51,018 nt of DNA from an uncultured Corynebacterium sp. (GTDB lineage Bacteria > Actinomycetota > Actinomycetes > Mycobacteriales > Mycobacteriaceae): positions 1-51,018 of the forward strand of contig CAMIPB010000018.1 of NCBI GenBank assembly GCA_946223355.1, given 5' to 3'. Positions within the stretch are counted from its first letter, which is position 1; each line of letters begins with the position of its first letter. Position numbers and translations under genes: made by a program. This document shows, piece after piece, positions 32,998 through 41,644 of this stretch. The notes below the pieces were generated by a model that saw only the letters and a list, made by a program, of their open reading frames with translations, searched no databases and was not told the origin of the DNA.

Positions 32998-35103
32998 ATG
33001 GCACTCAAGGGCCTCAACCTTCTCTCTAATATGTTTGCACCCTCCCGTTCCTCCCTTACCTGCACCTACAAGTGCGGTAACGCATGTTTCGGTGAGTGCG
33101 ACAACAACTCTGACAACACCTACTTCGGCGACATGATGTCCCGCCGCGCAGCACTGCGCGCAGGTGGCCTCACCGTAGTTACCGTCGGCGGCGGCGCAGC
33201 ACTCGCAGCCTGCTCCACCGACGAAAATAAGTCTGATTCCGCAGCAGGTTCCTCCGAGGCAGCAGGTTCTTCCCAAAAGACCTCTGAGGTAGAGGTAGAG
33301 CATGTTTCCAACGAGGGCATGCAGTTCAAGGCTGTTGAAGCAAACAAGAAGGACGAGGTAGTCATCCCTGAGGGCTACGAGCAGTCCGTACTCATCGCAT
33401 GGGGCGACCCAGTCATCGAGGGCGCAGCAGAGTTCGACGCTGAAAAGCAGACCCCTGAAGACGCTGAGAAGCAGTTCGGCTTCAACAACGACTTCGCTGG
33501 CCTTCTTGAGCACCCAGAAGACGACAAGCGCATGGTCTACGTGTGCTCCCACGAGTACACCACCGAGCCACAGATGTTCCCAGACTACGACCCAGAGAAC
33601 CCAACCGAGGATCAGGTCAAGATTGGCTGGGCAGGCCACGGCCTCACCGTTCTCGAGGTATCCAAGGTGGACGGCACCGGCGAGCTCAAGCGCGAATTCG
33701 GCCCGCTTAACCGTCGCCTGACCGCAACTTCTGACTTCAAGCTCATAGGCCCTGCAGCAGGCTCTGAGTTTGTAAAGACTGAAAAGGATCCTAAGGGTGA
33801 GATGGTAAAGGGCACCCTAAACAACTGCTCCGGCGGCGTGACTCCATGGGGCACCATTCTCTCCGGCGAAGAGAACTTTGACCAGTACTTCGGTAACGCA
33901 AAGGTCAAGGACAAAAAGACGCAGGCGTCCCTTGAGCGCTTCGGTTTCAAGGATGAGCCATCCGAACGTAAGTGGGAAAAGTTCGACGACCGCTTCGACG
34001 TGTCCAAGACCCCTAATGAGCCAAACCGCTTCGGTTGGCTGGTAGAGCTTGATCCATTCGACCCAGAGTCCACCCCAATCAAGCACACCGCAAACGGCCG
34101 CTTCAAGCACGAGGCTGGCAACGTTCACATCCTCGACGACAACACCGTGGTCTGCTACTCCGGCGATGACGCTCGCTTCGAATACCTCTACAAGTTCGTT
34201 TCTTCCAAGAAGTACAAGGAAGGCGACAAAAAGCACAACATGACCCTGCTGGACAACGGCACCCTGTACGTTGCAACCTTCGAGGGCAACTCCAAGGACG
34301 ACGAGATCGACGGCTCCGGCGCAATGCCAGAAGACGGCGCATTCGACGGCAAGGGCAAGTGGGTCAAGCTGCTCACCTCCAACACCGACGACAACAAGCA
34401 CGAGTCTCACATCGACGGCATGTCCGCGGAAGAAGTTGCGGTATTCACCCGTGAGGCAGCTGACAAGGCTGGTGCAACTAAGCTCGACCGCCCAGAAGAC
34501 GTCGAGGTCTCCCCTACCAACGACAAGGTCTACGTTGCACTGACCAACAACAAGTACCGTGGCGGCACCAAGGACGACCACGACCGCGTTGAGGACGTCA
34601 AGGAATACGCACCAATCAAGGAAAACAAGAACGGCATGGTCATGGAGATTGAAGATGACCACGCTGGTGAGGACTTCACCTGGAACCTCTTCCTCGTTTG
34701 TGGTGACCCTAAGGAAGCATCCACCTACTTCGGCGGCTTTGACAAGGAGAAGGTCTCCCCAATCTCCTGCCCAGACAACCTTGCTTTCGACGACCACGGC
34801 CACCTGTGGGTTTCCACAGACGGCAACGCTCTCGAGTCCAACGACGGCCTGTACGCAGTCACCACCGACGGCGACAACCGCGGCGAGCTCAAGTGCTTCC
34901 TCACCGTGCCAGCAGGTGCGGAAACCTGTGGTCCAATCGTCGACGAAGACCGCGTAATGGTCAACGTACAGCACCCAGGTGAAACCGACGAGGCATCCTT
35001 CGAGAACCAGACCTCCCACTGGCCAGACGGCGGCGACTCCACCCCTCGCCCAGCCTGTGTTGTTATCTGGAAGAAGGACGGCAAGATTGGCGTTGATGCT
35101 TAA
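32998..35103 (+). CDS. PhoX-family (DUF839) Tat-exported phosphatase
   Basis: 701-residue protein of the PhoX/DUF839 family, metal-dependent extracytoplasmic alkaline phosphatases releasing phosphate from organic phosphates. A C-X3-C-X3-C-X3-C cluster (Cys 22, 26, 30, 34) precedes the twin-arginine signal SRRAALRAGG (Arg 49-50) and a lipobox-like LAAC (Cys 72). The catalytic part shows NNCSGGVTPWGT (iron-ligand Cys region), SGEENFDQYF, RPEDVEVSP and CPDNLAFDDHGHLWV. ATG 32998 has GGAG 8 nt upstream. A strong terminator follows. Phosphate control is plausible but no clear Pho box is seen in 32827-32997. Confidence 0.88.
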   Translation: MALKGLNLLSNMFAPSRSSLTCTYKCGNACFGECDNNSDNTYFGDMMSRRAALRAGGLTVVTVGGGAALAACSTDENKSDSAAGSSEAAGSSQKTSEVEVEHVSNEGMQFKAVEANKKDEVVIPEGYEQSVLIAWGDPVIEGAAEFDAEKQTPEDAEKQFGFNNDFAGLLEHPEDDKRMVYVCSHEYTTEPQMFPDYDPENPTEDQVKIGWAGHGLTVLEVSKVDGTGELKREFGPLNRRLTATSDFKLIGPAAGSEFVKTEKDPKGEMVKGTLNNCSGGVTPWGTILSGEENFDQYFGNAKVKDKKTQASLERFGFKDEPSERKWEKFDDRFDVSKTPNEPNRFGWLVELDPFDPESTPIKHTANGRFKHEAGNVHILDDNTVVCYSGDDARFEYLYKFVSSKKYKEGDKKHNMTLLDNGTLYVATFEGNSKDDEIDGSGAMPEDGAFDGKGKWVKLLTSNTDDNKHESHIDGMSAEEVAVFTREAADKAGATKLDRPEDVEVSPTNDKVYVALTNNKYRGGTKDDHDRVEDVKEYAPIKENKNGMVMEIEDDHAGEDFTWNLFLVCGDPKEASTYFGGFDKEKVSPISCPDNLAFDDHGHLWVSTDGNALESNDGLYAVTTDGDNRGELKCFLTVPAGAETCGPIVDEDRVMVNVQHPGETDEASFENQTSHWPDGGDSTPRPACVVIWKKDGKIGVDA

Positions 35104-35137
35104 GGCTTAGCTTTTCGACGCTCGACTTTTGCCAAGG

Positions 35138-35174
35138 CGGGCACTGCAACTTCGGTTGTGGTGCCCGTCTTTTT
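35138..35174 (+). terminator. Rho-independent terminator of the phoX-like gene
   Basis: Stem CGGGCAC-TGCAAC / GTTGTG-GTGCCCG with a TTCG tetraloop, followed by TCTTTTT. It begins 35 nt after the stop codon. Confidence 0.88.
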
Positions 35175-35409
35175 GGTTGGTGTCTTTTTGGTGAGCGTGG
35201 TTTTCGCCACCTATTACTGCATGTCCTCGAGCCATCGCTTCACGGTCTTCTTGTTGGGTCTTCTTGCGGGGCCGGGGATATTCGTGGGTGCTGATGAGAT
35301 GGAGGTTGGGAGGAATGTGGGTTGAGGACTGGGTCGCACGGAGCTTGGGCAGGACGGGCGCGGACGTCGAGAAGTTCCCAGGCGTCAACTACATTTGACA
35401 GCTAGAAAA

Positions 35410-35454
35410 TTATTTCGAAATAAGGATTGATATCTCGCAACCCACGGCTAAAAT
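35410..35454 (+). promoter_or_regulatory. promoter and operator-like palindrome of the HNH gene
   Basis: TTGATA (35427-35432), 16-bp spacer and TAAAAT (35449-35454) form a good promoter. The perfect palindrome TTATTTCGAAATAA (35410-35423) lies just upstream of the -35 box. The rest of 35175-35409 holds no gene I can support. Confidence 0.5.
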
Positions 35455-35487
35455 AGAACATGTAACCGAAGCCGGAGAGGAGGGGAA

Positions 35488-37302
35488 ATGTCCACCAAGC
35501 AGCAGGAGATCGAAAGACATGTTAATGCAATTTCAGCTGGCCTTAATGCGCTTGCGGACATTATGAAACACCCCGATTCCATCTACTTCGGCGGGGTACG
35601 CGCAGCGCTCGAAAAGCTCGAACGCGCACTCGACCATAAAACCACTATTGACTCCTCATTTGCTTTCATTGCCGCACGAGATGATGCTGGCCGCCACGTT
35701 GGTTCCTCGCGCCCGCAGGATTACCTCACAGCACGGCTCGGCATCACCGAGGGGGAAGCAATGTCCCGGCTGCGCAATGGAGAAGAATTGTTTAAGCGAT
35801 TGAGGGAGCCAGAGGACGTCGATAAGCAAAAGGTTGCACAGGCTGCGGAGGCCGCAGCAGGTGAGGGTAAATCGGCGGAGGACGTGGCGGCGCGGAAGGA
35901 GGCGTTGTTGCGGGCCGAAGAAGAGCGGGTGGCGCGCGAGAAAGCCGAGTATGCCGCTGAACAGGCTCGGCGGGCTAAGTTGCTGAACTCTGCGCCGGTG
36001 CCTGCGGTGATGTTGAACATGATTGAGCTGGAGTTAAAGCATCTCAATAAGTTTGCCTTGCCGGGCCCACAGTCGCTGCGCGAGCAGGCAACGGAATTGG
36101 CGCGCAAGCATTCGCTAAATTACGTGAAAGCATGGCTGCGGCGGGCAGTGCACGATGCCAACCGAAGCACCATCGACGCAGCCGGCAAGAGGGATCCGTA
36201 TGCTGCGACTCGCAAGCGCTGGTTCTCTATGTCCAAACCGGATAGTGACGGCGGAGTGTTTGTGCGCGGATACCTCGACCCAGTGACTGCAGCAATGCTG
36301 AAAGCTGCGTTGGCACCTGCGCGAAACAAAGGCAGCAAGGACCTTTTGCCAGAACAGGATTCACGCACCTATGAACAGCGGATGGTTGACCAGCTTGGAG
36401 CGATTGTCAAGGATTATGAGCATGACAAGACCAACGCACGTCACGGACTGGGCTCAGTTGTAATCACCATGACCACACATGAATTGGAGCAGCTCACCGC
36501 CGATTCACGTTTGTCTACCTCTACCGGCGTGGATCTCAAGCCTCTTGACGTTCTGCGTCTCGGCGCAGCACGCCACGACTACGTGTGTGTTGTTGACGAG
36601 CAGGGCTTGCCACTGGAGTTGGGTCGCACGCAGCGCACAGCGTCGATGTGGCAAAAGTTGGCGCTGGCAGCGTCCGAGCTGGTGTGCACCCACCCAGACT
36701 GTGACCGCCCATGGTCCGACTGCGATGTTCACCACCTGCAAGCGTGGAGCGCCGACGGCGACACTGACCTCAAGAATCTCACATTGTTGTGCAGGAAACA
36801 TCACGTGGACAACAACGACCACCGCAACGGTCGTCGAAACATGGGGCATGCTGAGCGATGTCCAGCTACGGGGCGGGTCGGATTCAAGTCCGCGGGAAGT
36901 TCGAAGTTACAGTTTAACGATCATCCGGCTGCTCAAAGTGCGGCAGGACGGAGGGCGAGGGAGAGATCTGTCCATCGACCGCCGGAATCTGTTTCGGGTT
37001 CGCCAGGATCCGTTTCGGGCTCACCAGCCTCCGTTTCGAGTTCTCGGGGCCCCGCATTGCTCTCATCCGCGAAGGAGAAGTCTGTCTCTGGAACACAAGC
37101 TATGGGCACTGCCACAGAAACAAGTCAGACTCCCCCGCGCCATTTTGCGTCGGAGCAACATCACGTGCCGGAGCAACATGCCGTGACCATGCCTGACTCT
37201 TTTATGAAACCTGATTCCGTTACCGAGCCTGATTCCGTTTCCGAGTGTGAATCTGCGCCGGAGTCTGACGCATCCGGGGAACAGTTCGCACTGTCAATCT
37301 AG
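35488..37302 (+). CDS. DUF222/HNH endonuclease-domain protein (13E12-like)
   Basis: 604-residue protein. Residues about 15-330 match the DUF222 region typical of 13E12-repeat proteins of actinobacteria; a charged helix lies at 110-165. The HNH nuclease motif (C400-X4-C405, CDVHHLQAW, NLTLLCRKHH, residues about 400-440) follows. The tail from about 470 is a Ser/Pro/Glu-rich low-complexity region with repeats such as SVSGSPGSVSGSPASVS and PDSVTEPDSVSE. ATG 35488 follows GGAGAGGAGGGG. These proteins are multicopy in corynebacterial genomes and of unsettled function; nuclease activity is inferred from HNH residues. It stands where panD and coaX lie in mycobacteria. Confidence 0.88.
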   Translation: MSTKQQEIERHVNAISAGLNALADIMKHPDSIYFGGVRAALEKLERALDHKTTIDSSFAFIAARDDAGRHVGSSRPQDYLTARLGITEGEAMSRLRNGEELFKRLREPEDVDKQKVAQAAEAAAGEGKSAEDVAARKEALLRAEEERVAREKAEYAAEQARRAKLLNSAPVPAVMLNMIELELKHLNKFALPGPQSLREQATELARKHSLNYVKAWLRRAVHDANRSTIDAAGKRDPYAATRKRWFSMSKPDSDGGVFVRGYLDPVTAAMLKAALAPARNKGSKDLLPEQDSRTYEQRMVDQLGAIVKDYEHDKTNARHGLGSVVITMTTHELEQLTADSRLSTSTGVDLKPLDVLRLGAARHDYVCVVDEQGLPLELGRTQRTASMWQKLALAASELVCTHPDCDRPWSDCDVHHLQAWSADGDTDLKNLTLLCRKHHVDNNDHRNGRRNMGHAERCPATGRVGFKSAGSSKLQFNDHPAAQSAAGRRARERSVHRPPESVSGSPGSVSGSPASVSSSRGPALLSSAKEKSVSGTQAMGTATETSQTPPRHFASEQHHVPEQHAVTMPDSFMKPDSVTEPDSVSECESAPESDASGEQFALSI

Positions 37303-37404
37303 CCCTTGGATTTGCTTGCGGTGCTACTCGACTGCGCTGCTCGATGGAGCTTTGTAAAGGACCGTTTTAGGGCCATTAAGAAGTCTCTCAATGGGTTCTG
37401 AATT

Positions 37405-37488
37405 CGCCTCTTGAAGAACTTATTGATGCACCTCTTAATTCGCCTCTTGACGCGCTTATTGATGCGCTTCTTGATGCGCCTCGATATT
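37405..37488. repeat. 12-bp tandem repeat at the 3' end of the panC-like gene
   Basis: Seven 12-bp units with consensus CGCCTCTTGATG start at 37405, 37417, 37429, 37441, 37453, 37465 and 37477. The panC-like stop codon (37456-37458) lies inside the array, so the last residues (EAHQ twice) come from it. The remaining gap 37303-37404 shows nothing else. Confidence 0.85.
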
Positions 37489-38454
37489 TTTGAATCCGAT
37501 CCCCAGCGGCATCCCCACATTGTCCATAACGCGGACATACCCATCACGAGACTGGCCGCCGCCCGCTTGGCCGCCGCCTGCAACTGTCTGGTCCCGCCGA
37601 ACCTCCACCGCGACGAACAGCCGGGCGTCGCCCTGCTCCGGCGCCGGCCCCAAATCCAAGCCCCGCAGTTCCACATATTCAGGTTCCACTCCCGCGGCCT
37701 CCAGCACAGCGTGCGTCGCCTCCAGCACCTTCTCGGCACCGCCCTCCGCGGCGTACGCTCCCGCCGTCAGAGCCGCCGACATCGCCGCCACCGCCTCGCG
37801 CTCCTCCGGCGTCACCCAAGCATTGCGCAGGCTCATGGGAACGCCTTCGGGGGTGCGCACCGTCGGAACGCCCTGGAGTTTGACCGGAATATGCAGATCA
37901 TTGACCGCGCGCTGCAACCCAACGAGCACCTCGTAGTCCTTCTCCCCCACGATGACGTGCGACGGCCCAACCACGCCGACCAGCGCCAGCACCCACGCAA
38001 TCTCGCGGCCGACATACTCGGGCGATTCAAGGTGAGACTCAACCGGCAAAATGGTGGTGCGCAGACCACGTGGCCACAGCGATTCCTCGGTGTATTCAAA
38101 GACCGCATCGACCCCGGCGCGCTCAAGCAACGCGATGTCTTGGGAGTAGCTGTCGATAAAGCTTGCCGACGCCGCAGCGCTAGTGCCGGCGTCGTCATTT
38201 GCGGCGGTGGTGTTAGCCGCGTCGCGTGCGGCGGTGGTGTTAGCCTGTTCGTGCCCGCAGCCGCTGTAGGCCACGATAACCACCGCGCCGCGGACGCTCT
38301 TCGCCGCACGAATCAGACTGAGGTGCCCCGCATGCACGCCGGCCTTCAGCGGCACCAAGACGACGGGTTTGCCCTGCTTGCGAAACGCGCTCGCCACCAT
38401 ACGGATGTGTTTCGCATCCGACACCCGGGTAGCTTTGCCCAGCTCAAAACTCAT
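37456..38454 (-). CDS. panC: PanC-like protein with altered pantoate site
   Basis: 332-residue homologue of pantoate-beta-alanine ligase, at the place of M. tuberculosis panC. ATP-site features remain: HAGH (His 41, 44), GEKDY (Lys 172, Asp 173) and MSLRN (Ser 208, Arg 210). The canonical PTMGALHEGH is PLKAGVHAGH, and the FVNPMQF segment with the pantoate-binding Gln is YSGCGHE followed by an Ala/Thr/Asn-rich insertion (residues 70-95). The second Gln after KDY is Val. It may be inactive as PanC or use another substrate. ATG 38454 overlaps the upstream stop (ATGA), coupling it to the DUF2520 gene. Confidence 0.8.
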   Translation of the reverse strand: MSFELGKATRVSDAKHIRMVASAFRKQGKPVVLVPLKAGVHAGHLSLIRAAKSVRGAVVIVAYSGCGHEQANTTAARDAANTTAANDDAGTSAAASASFIDSYSQDIALLERAGVDAVFEYTEESLWPRGLRTTILPVESHLESPEYVGREIAWVLALVGVVGPSHVIVGEKDYEVLVGLQRAVNDLHIPVKLQGVPTVRTPEGVPMSLRNAWVTPEEREAVAAMSAALTAGAYAAEGGAEKVLEATHAVLEAAGVEPEYVELRGLDLGPAPEQGDARLFVAVEVRRDQTVAGGGQAGGGQSRDGYVRVMDNVGMPLGIGFKNIEAHQEAHQ

Positions 38455-39368
38455 CGTGTCTCCTCCTGTAGCGCCCACATTTCCAATTCGACGTCTCCAA
38501 CGATCTCCGCATATCGACGCGCCGCTTCCACATAAGCCCTGCGCATCGCCGGTTCGCTGACCGCCGCCAGACCGTACATAATATCGTGCGTGGTGGGCTC
38601 AGGGAAGACGCGGGCGTGGTCTTGCACGGAGGCGTGGTCTCGCACGGAGTCGTGGTTTTGCAGGGAGGTGTGGCCTTGCAAGGGGGCGTCGCCACGCAGC
38701 ATCCGCACCGCTTCTTCCCTCGCCGCAGCCGCCGCCACCTCCGACATTCCTGCTAACCACACCTTCGCCGCGAGCAGGGGCCGCTTAGCATCGGTCATCT
38801 CCACCGCGACAGCGCCGCACTCCGCGAGCAGCAGGCTGCCAATCGTTTCGCCGAGCTCATCAAGGGTGCTCATGGCCCACTTTTGGCCCGCCAACGGCTT
38901 AGCGACGACCCCCGCAGCGGCGGTGGCCTGGCCCTCAGCGTTCCCGGAGCCTCCAGCCTGGCCCTCAGCATTCCCGGAGCCTCCAGCCTGGCCCTCGGTG
39001 CTGCCCAGCCAAGGGCTTGCGGCTGAAGTGCGCGTGTCTGCCGTACTCGCGTTTGCCGTGCTCACGATTGCCGGACTCGCGGCGATTACGATGGCGCCTC
39101 GCGTCTCGACGTCGTCAAGCACCTGCGCCCCCATCCCCAAGGCGGTGTGCATCACGACGTGCTGGGAGCGCACATGGGGTGCCAACGCTTCCACCGCGCG
39201 CGGGAGTTGCTGTGGCGGTAGCGCCAGCACGATCATGTCCATGAGTGGGGCGTCGGCAAGATTTCGGAGCGGGGTGATGGAATGGTGGGCGGCGGCGAGG
39301 GCGTCGGCAAGCTGGTGCCCGACGAAAGTCTCGCCGAAAATTCCCACGCGCATGCGAGGCGCCGGCAT
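38451..39368 (-). CDS. Rossmann/DUF2520 oxidoreductase-like protein (Rv3603c-like)
   Basis: 305-residue protein with an N-terminal Rossmann motif (VGIFGETFVGHQLADAL; here GxxGETxxG rather than the usual GxGxxG) and a C-terminal DUF2520 helical domain (LLAAKVWLAGMSEVAAAAA). The family resembles ketopantoate reductase-like enzymes and regularly precedes panC in actinobacteria. Two repeat tracts are inserted: GQAGGSGNAE units (30 nt, near 38930-39000) and SVRDHA/SVQDHA units (18 nt, near 38610-38690). The start codon directly abuts the upstream stop (TAG-ATG). Confidence 0.82.
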   Translation of the reverse strand: MPAPRMRVGIFGETFVGHQLADALAAAHHSITPLRNLADAPLMDMIVLALPPQQLPRAVEALAPHVRSQHVVMHTALGMGAQVLDDVETRGAIVIAASPAIVSTANASTADTRTSAASPWLGSTEGQAGGSGNAEGQAGGSGNAEGQATAAAGVVAKPLAGQKWAMSTLDELGETIGSLLLAECGAVAVEMTDAKRPLLAAKVWLAGMSEVAAAAAREEAVRMLRGDAPLQGHTSLQNHDSVRDHASVQDHARVFPEPTTHDIMYGLAAVSEPAMRRAYVEAARRYAEIVGDVELEMWALQEETR

Positions 39369-40922
39369 CTATTTGTCTTTTTTCATTTTGGCCAGCAGCT
39401 CGGCCACGGTGAGCGCACCCTCGCCTGCGGCATCGCTGCGGCGGCGGCCACGACGCTCCATGCCTTCCGACGACACACTACCCTGCGTTGCTGGAGTTTC
39501 CGGCTTGGTTTTCGTTGGGCTCGCTGGCTGGGTCTTTCCTGAGGTTTCCAACTTCGCAGCGCCGTGAGCCGCACCCTCTCGAGCGATGTCGCTGTCCTTT
39601 ATTAGTTCGCTGGCCTTGATTGGTTCGCCGTCAACCTTCGTCTCGAAAGTCTCTGAATAAGCGGCCCGAGGTGCTGGATTGTTGTTTGGCTTGTTGTTTG
39701 CCGCTGAGTTCTTTGCCTTCGCATCGCCGCCTTGGTCCCAGCGAATCGCCTGGAAGCTGCCCGTGTCAAACGTCGCTGCCGGAGACTTGCCCGCGTTAAG
39801 TGGCTCCTCGGCCTGGTCTGGCTTGCCCGCCTGGCTTGGCTTGCCCGCCTGGCTTGGCTTGCCCGCCTGGCTTGGCTTACCGGCCTGGCCTGGCTCGCCC
39901 GCCTGGTCTGGCTTGCCCGCGCCGCGCTCCTGAATCAGGCTGGCCAACGGATTGGCCTTATCGTTAAGCTTCGGCTGAGCACCGAGCCTTCCCGCGATCG
40001 CATCCGCTGAAGGCGCACCCGACGACTCCTGTGCAAACTCAATCTCACCAAAGTCGGCACTCTCACCAAAGTCGGCACTTGAAGAATCAGAAACAGCCTG
40101 CCCGGTCTCTTGGCTTGTGTTTGCCGAGCTAACAGAAGTGCCCAGGTTAGACGTGCCCAGGTTAGACGTGGCTGGGTTAAACGTGTCCAGGTTAGACGTG
40201 GCCGGGGAGCGGAAGGCGGCGTCGGAAAGCGTTGCACCAGCGCGCCCCTCCAGTTCCTGAACCCGACGTGCCTCAGCGCGCAAGGATGCCGGCACGTATG
40301 TGTAGCCTTCGCCCGCGATGTCATCGATCTGGGCGCGGATGGACTTAAGCTCCTCTCGGATGTCACGCAGGACGTCCAAGTCTTCGTCAGTGAGGTTTCC
40401 TGCCCCGAGGGCCGCCTTCGTATTCGCGGATTCCTTGCGGGCCTTTTCTGCGTCGCGTTCTGCCTCCACGCGCTTCAGCTCGGCTTCGTGTAGCTTCTCC
40501 CGGAGTACGAGCTCCTCACCCTTCTCCTCCGCCTGACGGCGATAAACCGCCACCAGGAAGAATCCGATTACTGCTGCCCACAGCGCCGCGAGCAGCGCGA
40601 TCTTTTGCGCAGCCGAGTTTCCGGTGATCAGCATGACGACGCTCGCAAGCACCGCCAGCACCACCAACGCAATCAATCCAACCTGCCCCTTATCAAGAGC
40701 GGACTGCTCTTTATCTAGGGTGCTGAGCTCGGTACTATTCTCAGCATCTTGCGTAACACGCACCTCTGGGTTGCGCTCAGCCTTTCCTAGGGTTTTCTTG
40801 CTTTCGCTTCCCGACGTCGCCGCATCCACTCCGGTGGCACTACGGCTGGTGGCGTCGGGGGTGCCGCTGGTGCCGGCGGCGGTGCCGCTGTTGGCGTTTT
40901 CCTGATCCTTCTCAGAAGTCAT
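39369..40922 (-). CDS. membrane protein, DUF6779/Rv3604c-like
   Basis: 517-residue protein. A polar N-terminus of about 95 residues precedes two membrane helices (VGLIALVVLAVLASVVMLI and IALLAALWAAVIGFFLVAVY, about residues 80-138). A charged coiled coil follows (EEKGEELVLREKLHEAELKR to about residue 200), then a long disordered tail. The tail contains an 18-nt repeat encoding GKPSQA units (about 39790-39925) and a 15-nt repeat encoding TSNLG units (40140-40200). It ends in a basic RRGRRR segment and a short helix (LTVAELLAKMKKDK) that may bind a partner. Function is unknown; position matches Rv3604c. Confidence 0.82.
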   Translation of the reverse strand: MTSEKDQENANSGTAAGTSGTPDATSRSATGVDAATSGSESKKTLGKAERNPEVRVTQDAENSTELSTLDKEQSALDKGQVGLIALVVLAVLASVVMLITGNSAAQKIALLAALWAAVIGFFLVAVYRRQAEEKGEELVLREKLHEAELKRVEAERDAEKARKESANTKAALGAGNLTDEDLDVLRDIREELKSIRAQIDDIAGEGYTYVPASLRAEARRVQELEGRAGATLSDAAFRSPATSNLDTFNPATSNLGTSNLGTSVSSANTSQETGQAVSDSSSADFGESADFGEIEFAQESSGAPSADAIAGRLGAQPKLNDKANPLASLIQERGAGKPDQAGEPGQAGKPSQAGKPSQAGKPSQAGKPDQAEEPLNAGKSPAATFDTGSFQAIRWDQGGDAKAKNSAANNKPNNNPAPRAAYSETFETKVDGEPIKASELIKDSDIAREGAAHGAAKLETSGKTQPASPTKTKPETPATQGSVSSEGMERRGRRRSDAAGEGALTVAELLAKMKKDK

Positions 40923-41038
40923 ATCCCTACCTTAAACCAAGCGTCAATCCCTTGTGCGTTGCCGTCGCGACGTTCACGGGCGCAGTCTCTACTCCCGGCG
41001 CGCGGCCACTCTGTCACTTCCGCGAGGCTGGAGCTTCA

Positions 41039-41644
41039 CTACCGTGCAGCTGACGAGTCACCACCGGGCGGTTGGCGAGTCACGGTCGCCGCTCCCGGTG
41101 CGCGCCCTCTCCTTCCCCAAGGCGAGTCCGGGCCACCCGCAGAACCCGAACCGCCCGTACCAGCTGATCCACCCTCTCCCAATGCTCCCGAATCTCCCGG
41201 CGGCAATTCACAGGCGCGCTCCAACAAAATGCCGCTCACCGACATGGCTAAGCCACCGAGCACGCACGCCACCACGCCCACGACATCTTCACTGGCCGCG
41301 ACGAGTTGGCTGGCCTTGGGTAAGACAAACGTCGCCATGCCTGCGTATGCACCGCCGACAATTGCCCCGGTCCAAGCGGATGCTTTGCCCACCATCGCAA
41401 AGCGCGCAATCGTAATCGGGTTGAGCTGCGAGCGATCCAACCCGATTCCATGGCTATCCTCTTTCTTCGCAGCTCGCACTTTTAACGTGCAGCCGATACA
41501 TACTGCTGCCATGAGCCACAAGGTCGCGGACACACTGAGCGGCACACGCGTCATGTACCCGTAGAAACCCCAGGTCACAATAGCCATCGCCGCCGCGCAA
41601 AACGCTGCGACTGCCACCAACACGCTTATCGACGTCCGCGTCAC
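41039..41644 (-). CDS. DUF3180 membrane protein (Rv3605c-like)
   Basis: 201-residue protein with four predicted membrane helices (ISVLVAVAAFCAAAMAIVTW; VSATLWLMAAVCIGCTL; ASAWTGAIVGGAYAGMATFV; VVGVVACVLGGLAMSVSGIL). A Gly/Ser/Pro-rich tail follows. It sits directly after folK in many mycolate actinobacteria. GTG 41644 overlaps the folK stop (GTGA), so it is coupled to the folate genes. Function is unknown. Confidence 0.85.
   Translation of the reverse strand: MTRTSISVLVAVAAFCAAAMAIVTWGFYGYMTRVPLSVSATLWLMAAVCIGCTLKVRAAKKEDSHGIGLDRSQLNPITIARFAMVGKASAWTGAIVGGAYAGMATFVLPKASQLVAASEDVVGVVACVLGGLAMSVSGILLERACELPPGDSGALGEGGSAGTGGSGSAGGPDSPWGRRGRAPGAATVTRQPPGGDSSAAR

Noticed and set aside
35107..35388. 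Minus-strand frame of 93 residues downstream of the PhoX-like gene
   Set aside because: It reads through the terminator hairpin, lacks a ribosome site and shows no protein-like pattern.
37299..37739. Minus-strand frame of 146 residues with an Arg/Lys-rich helix pattern
   Set aside because: It overlaps panC in another frame, and its basic part is the 12-bp repeat array; no ribosome site. Kept only as a frameshift curiosity.
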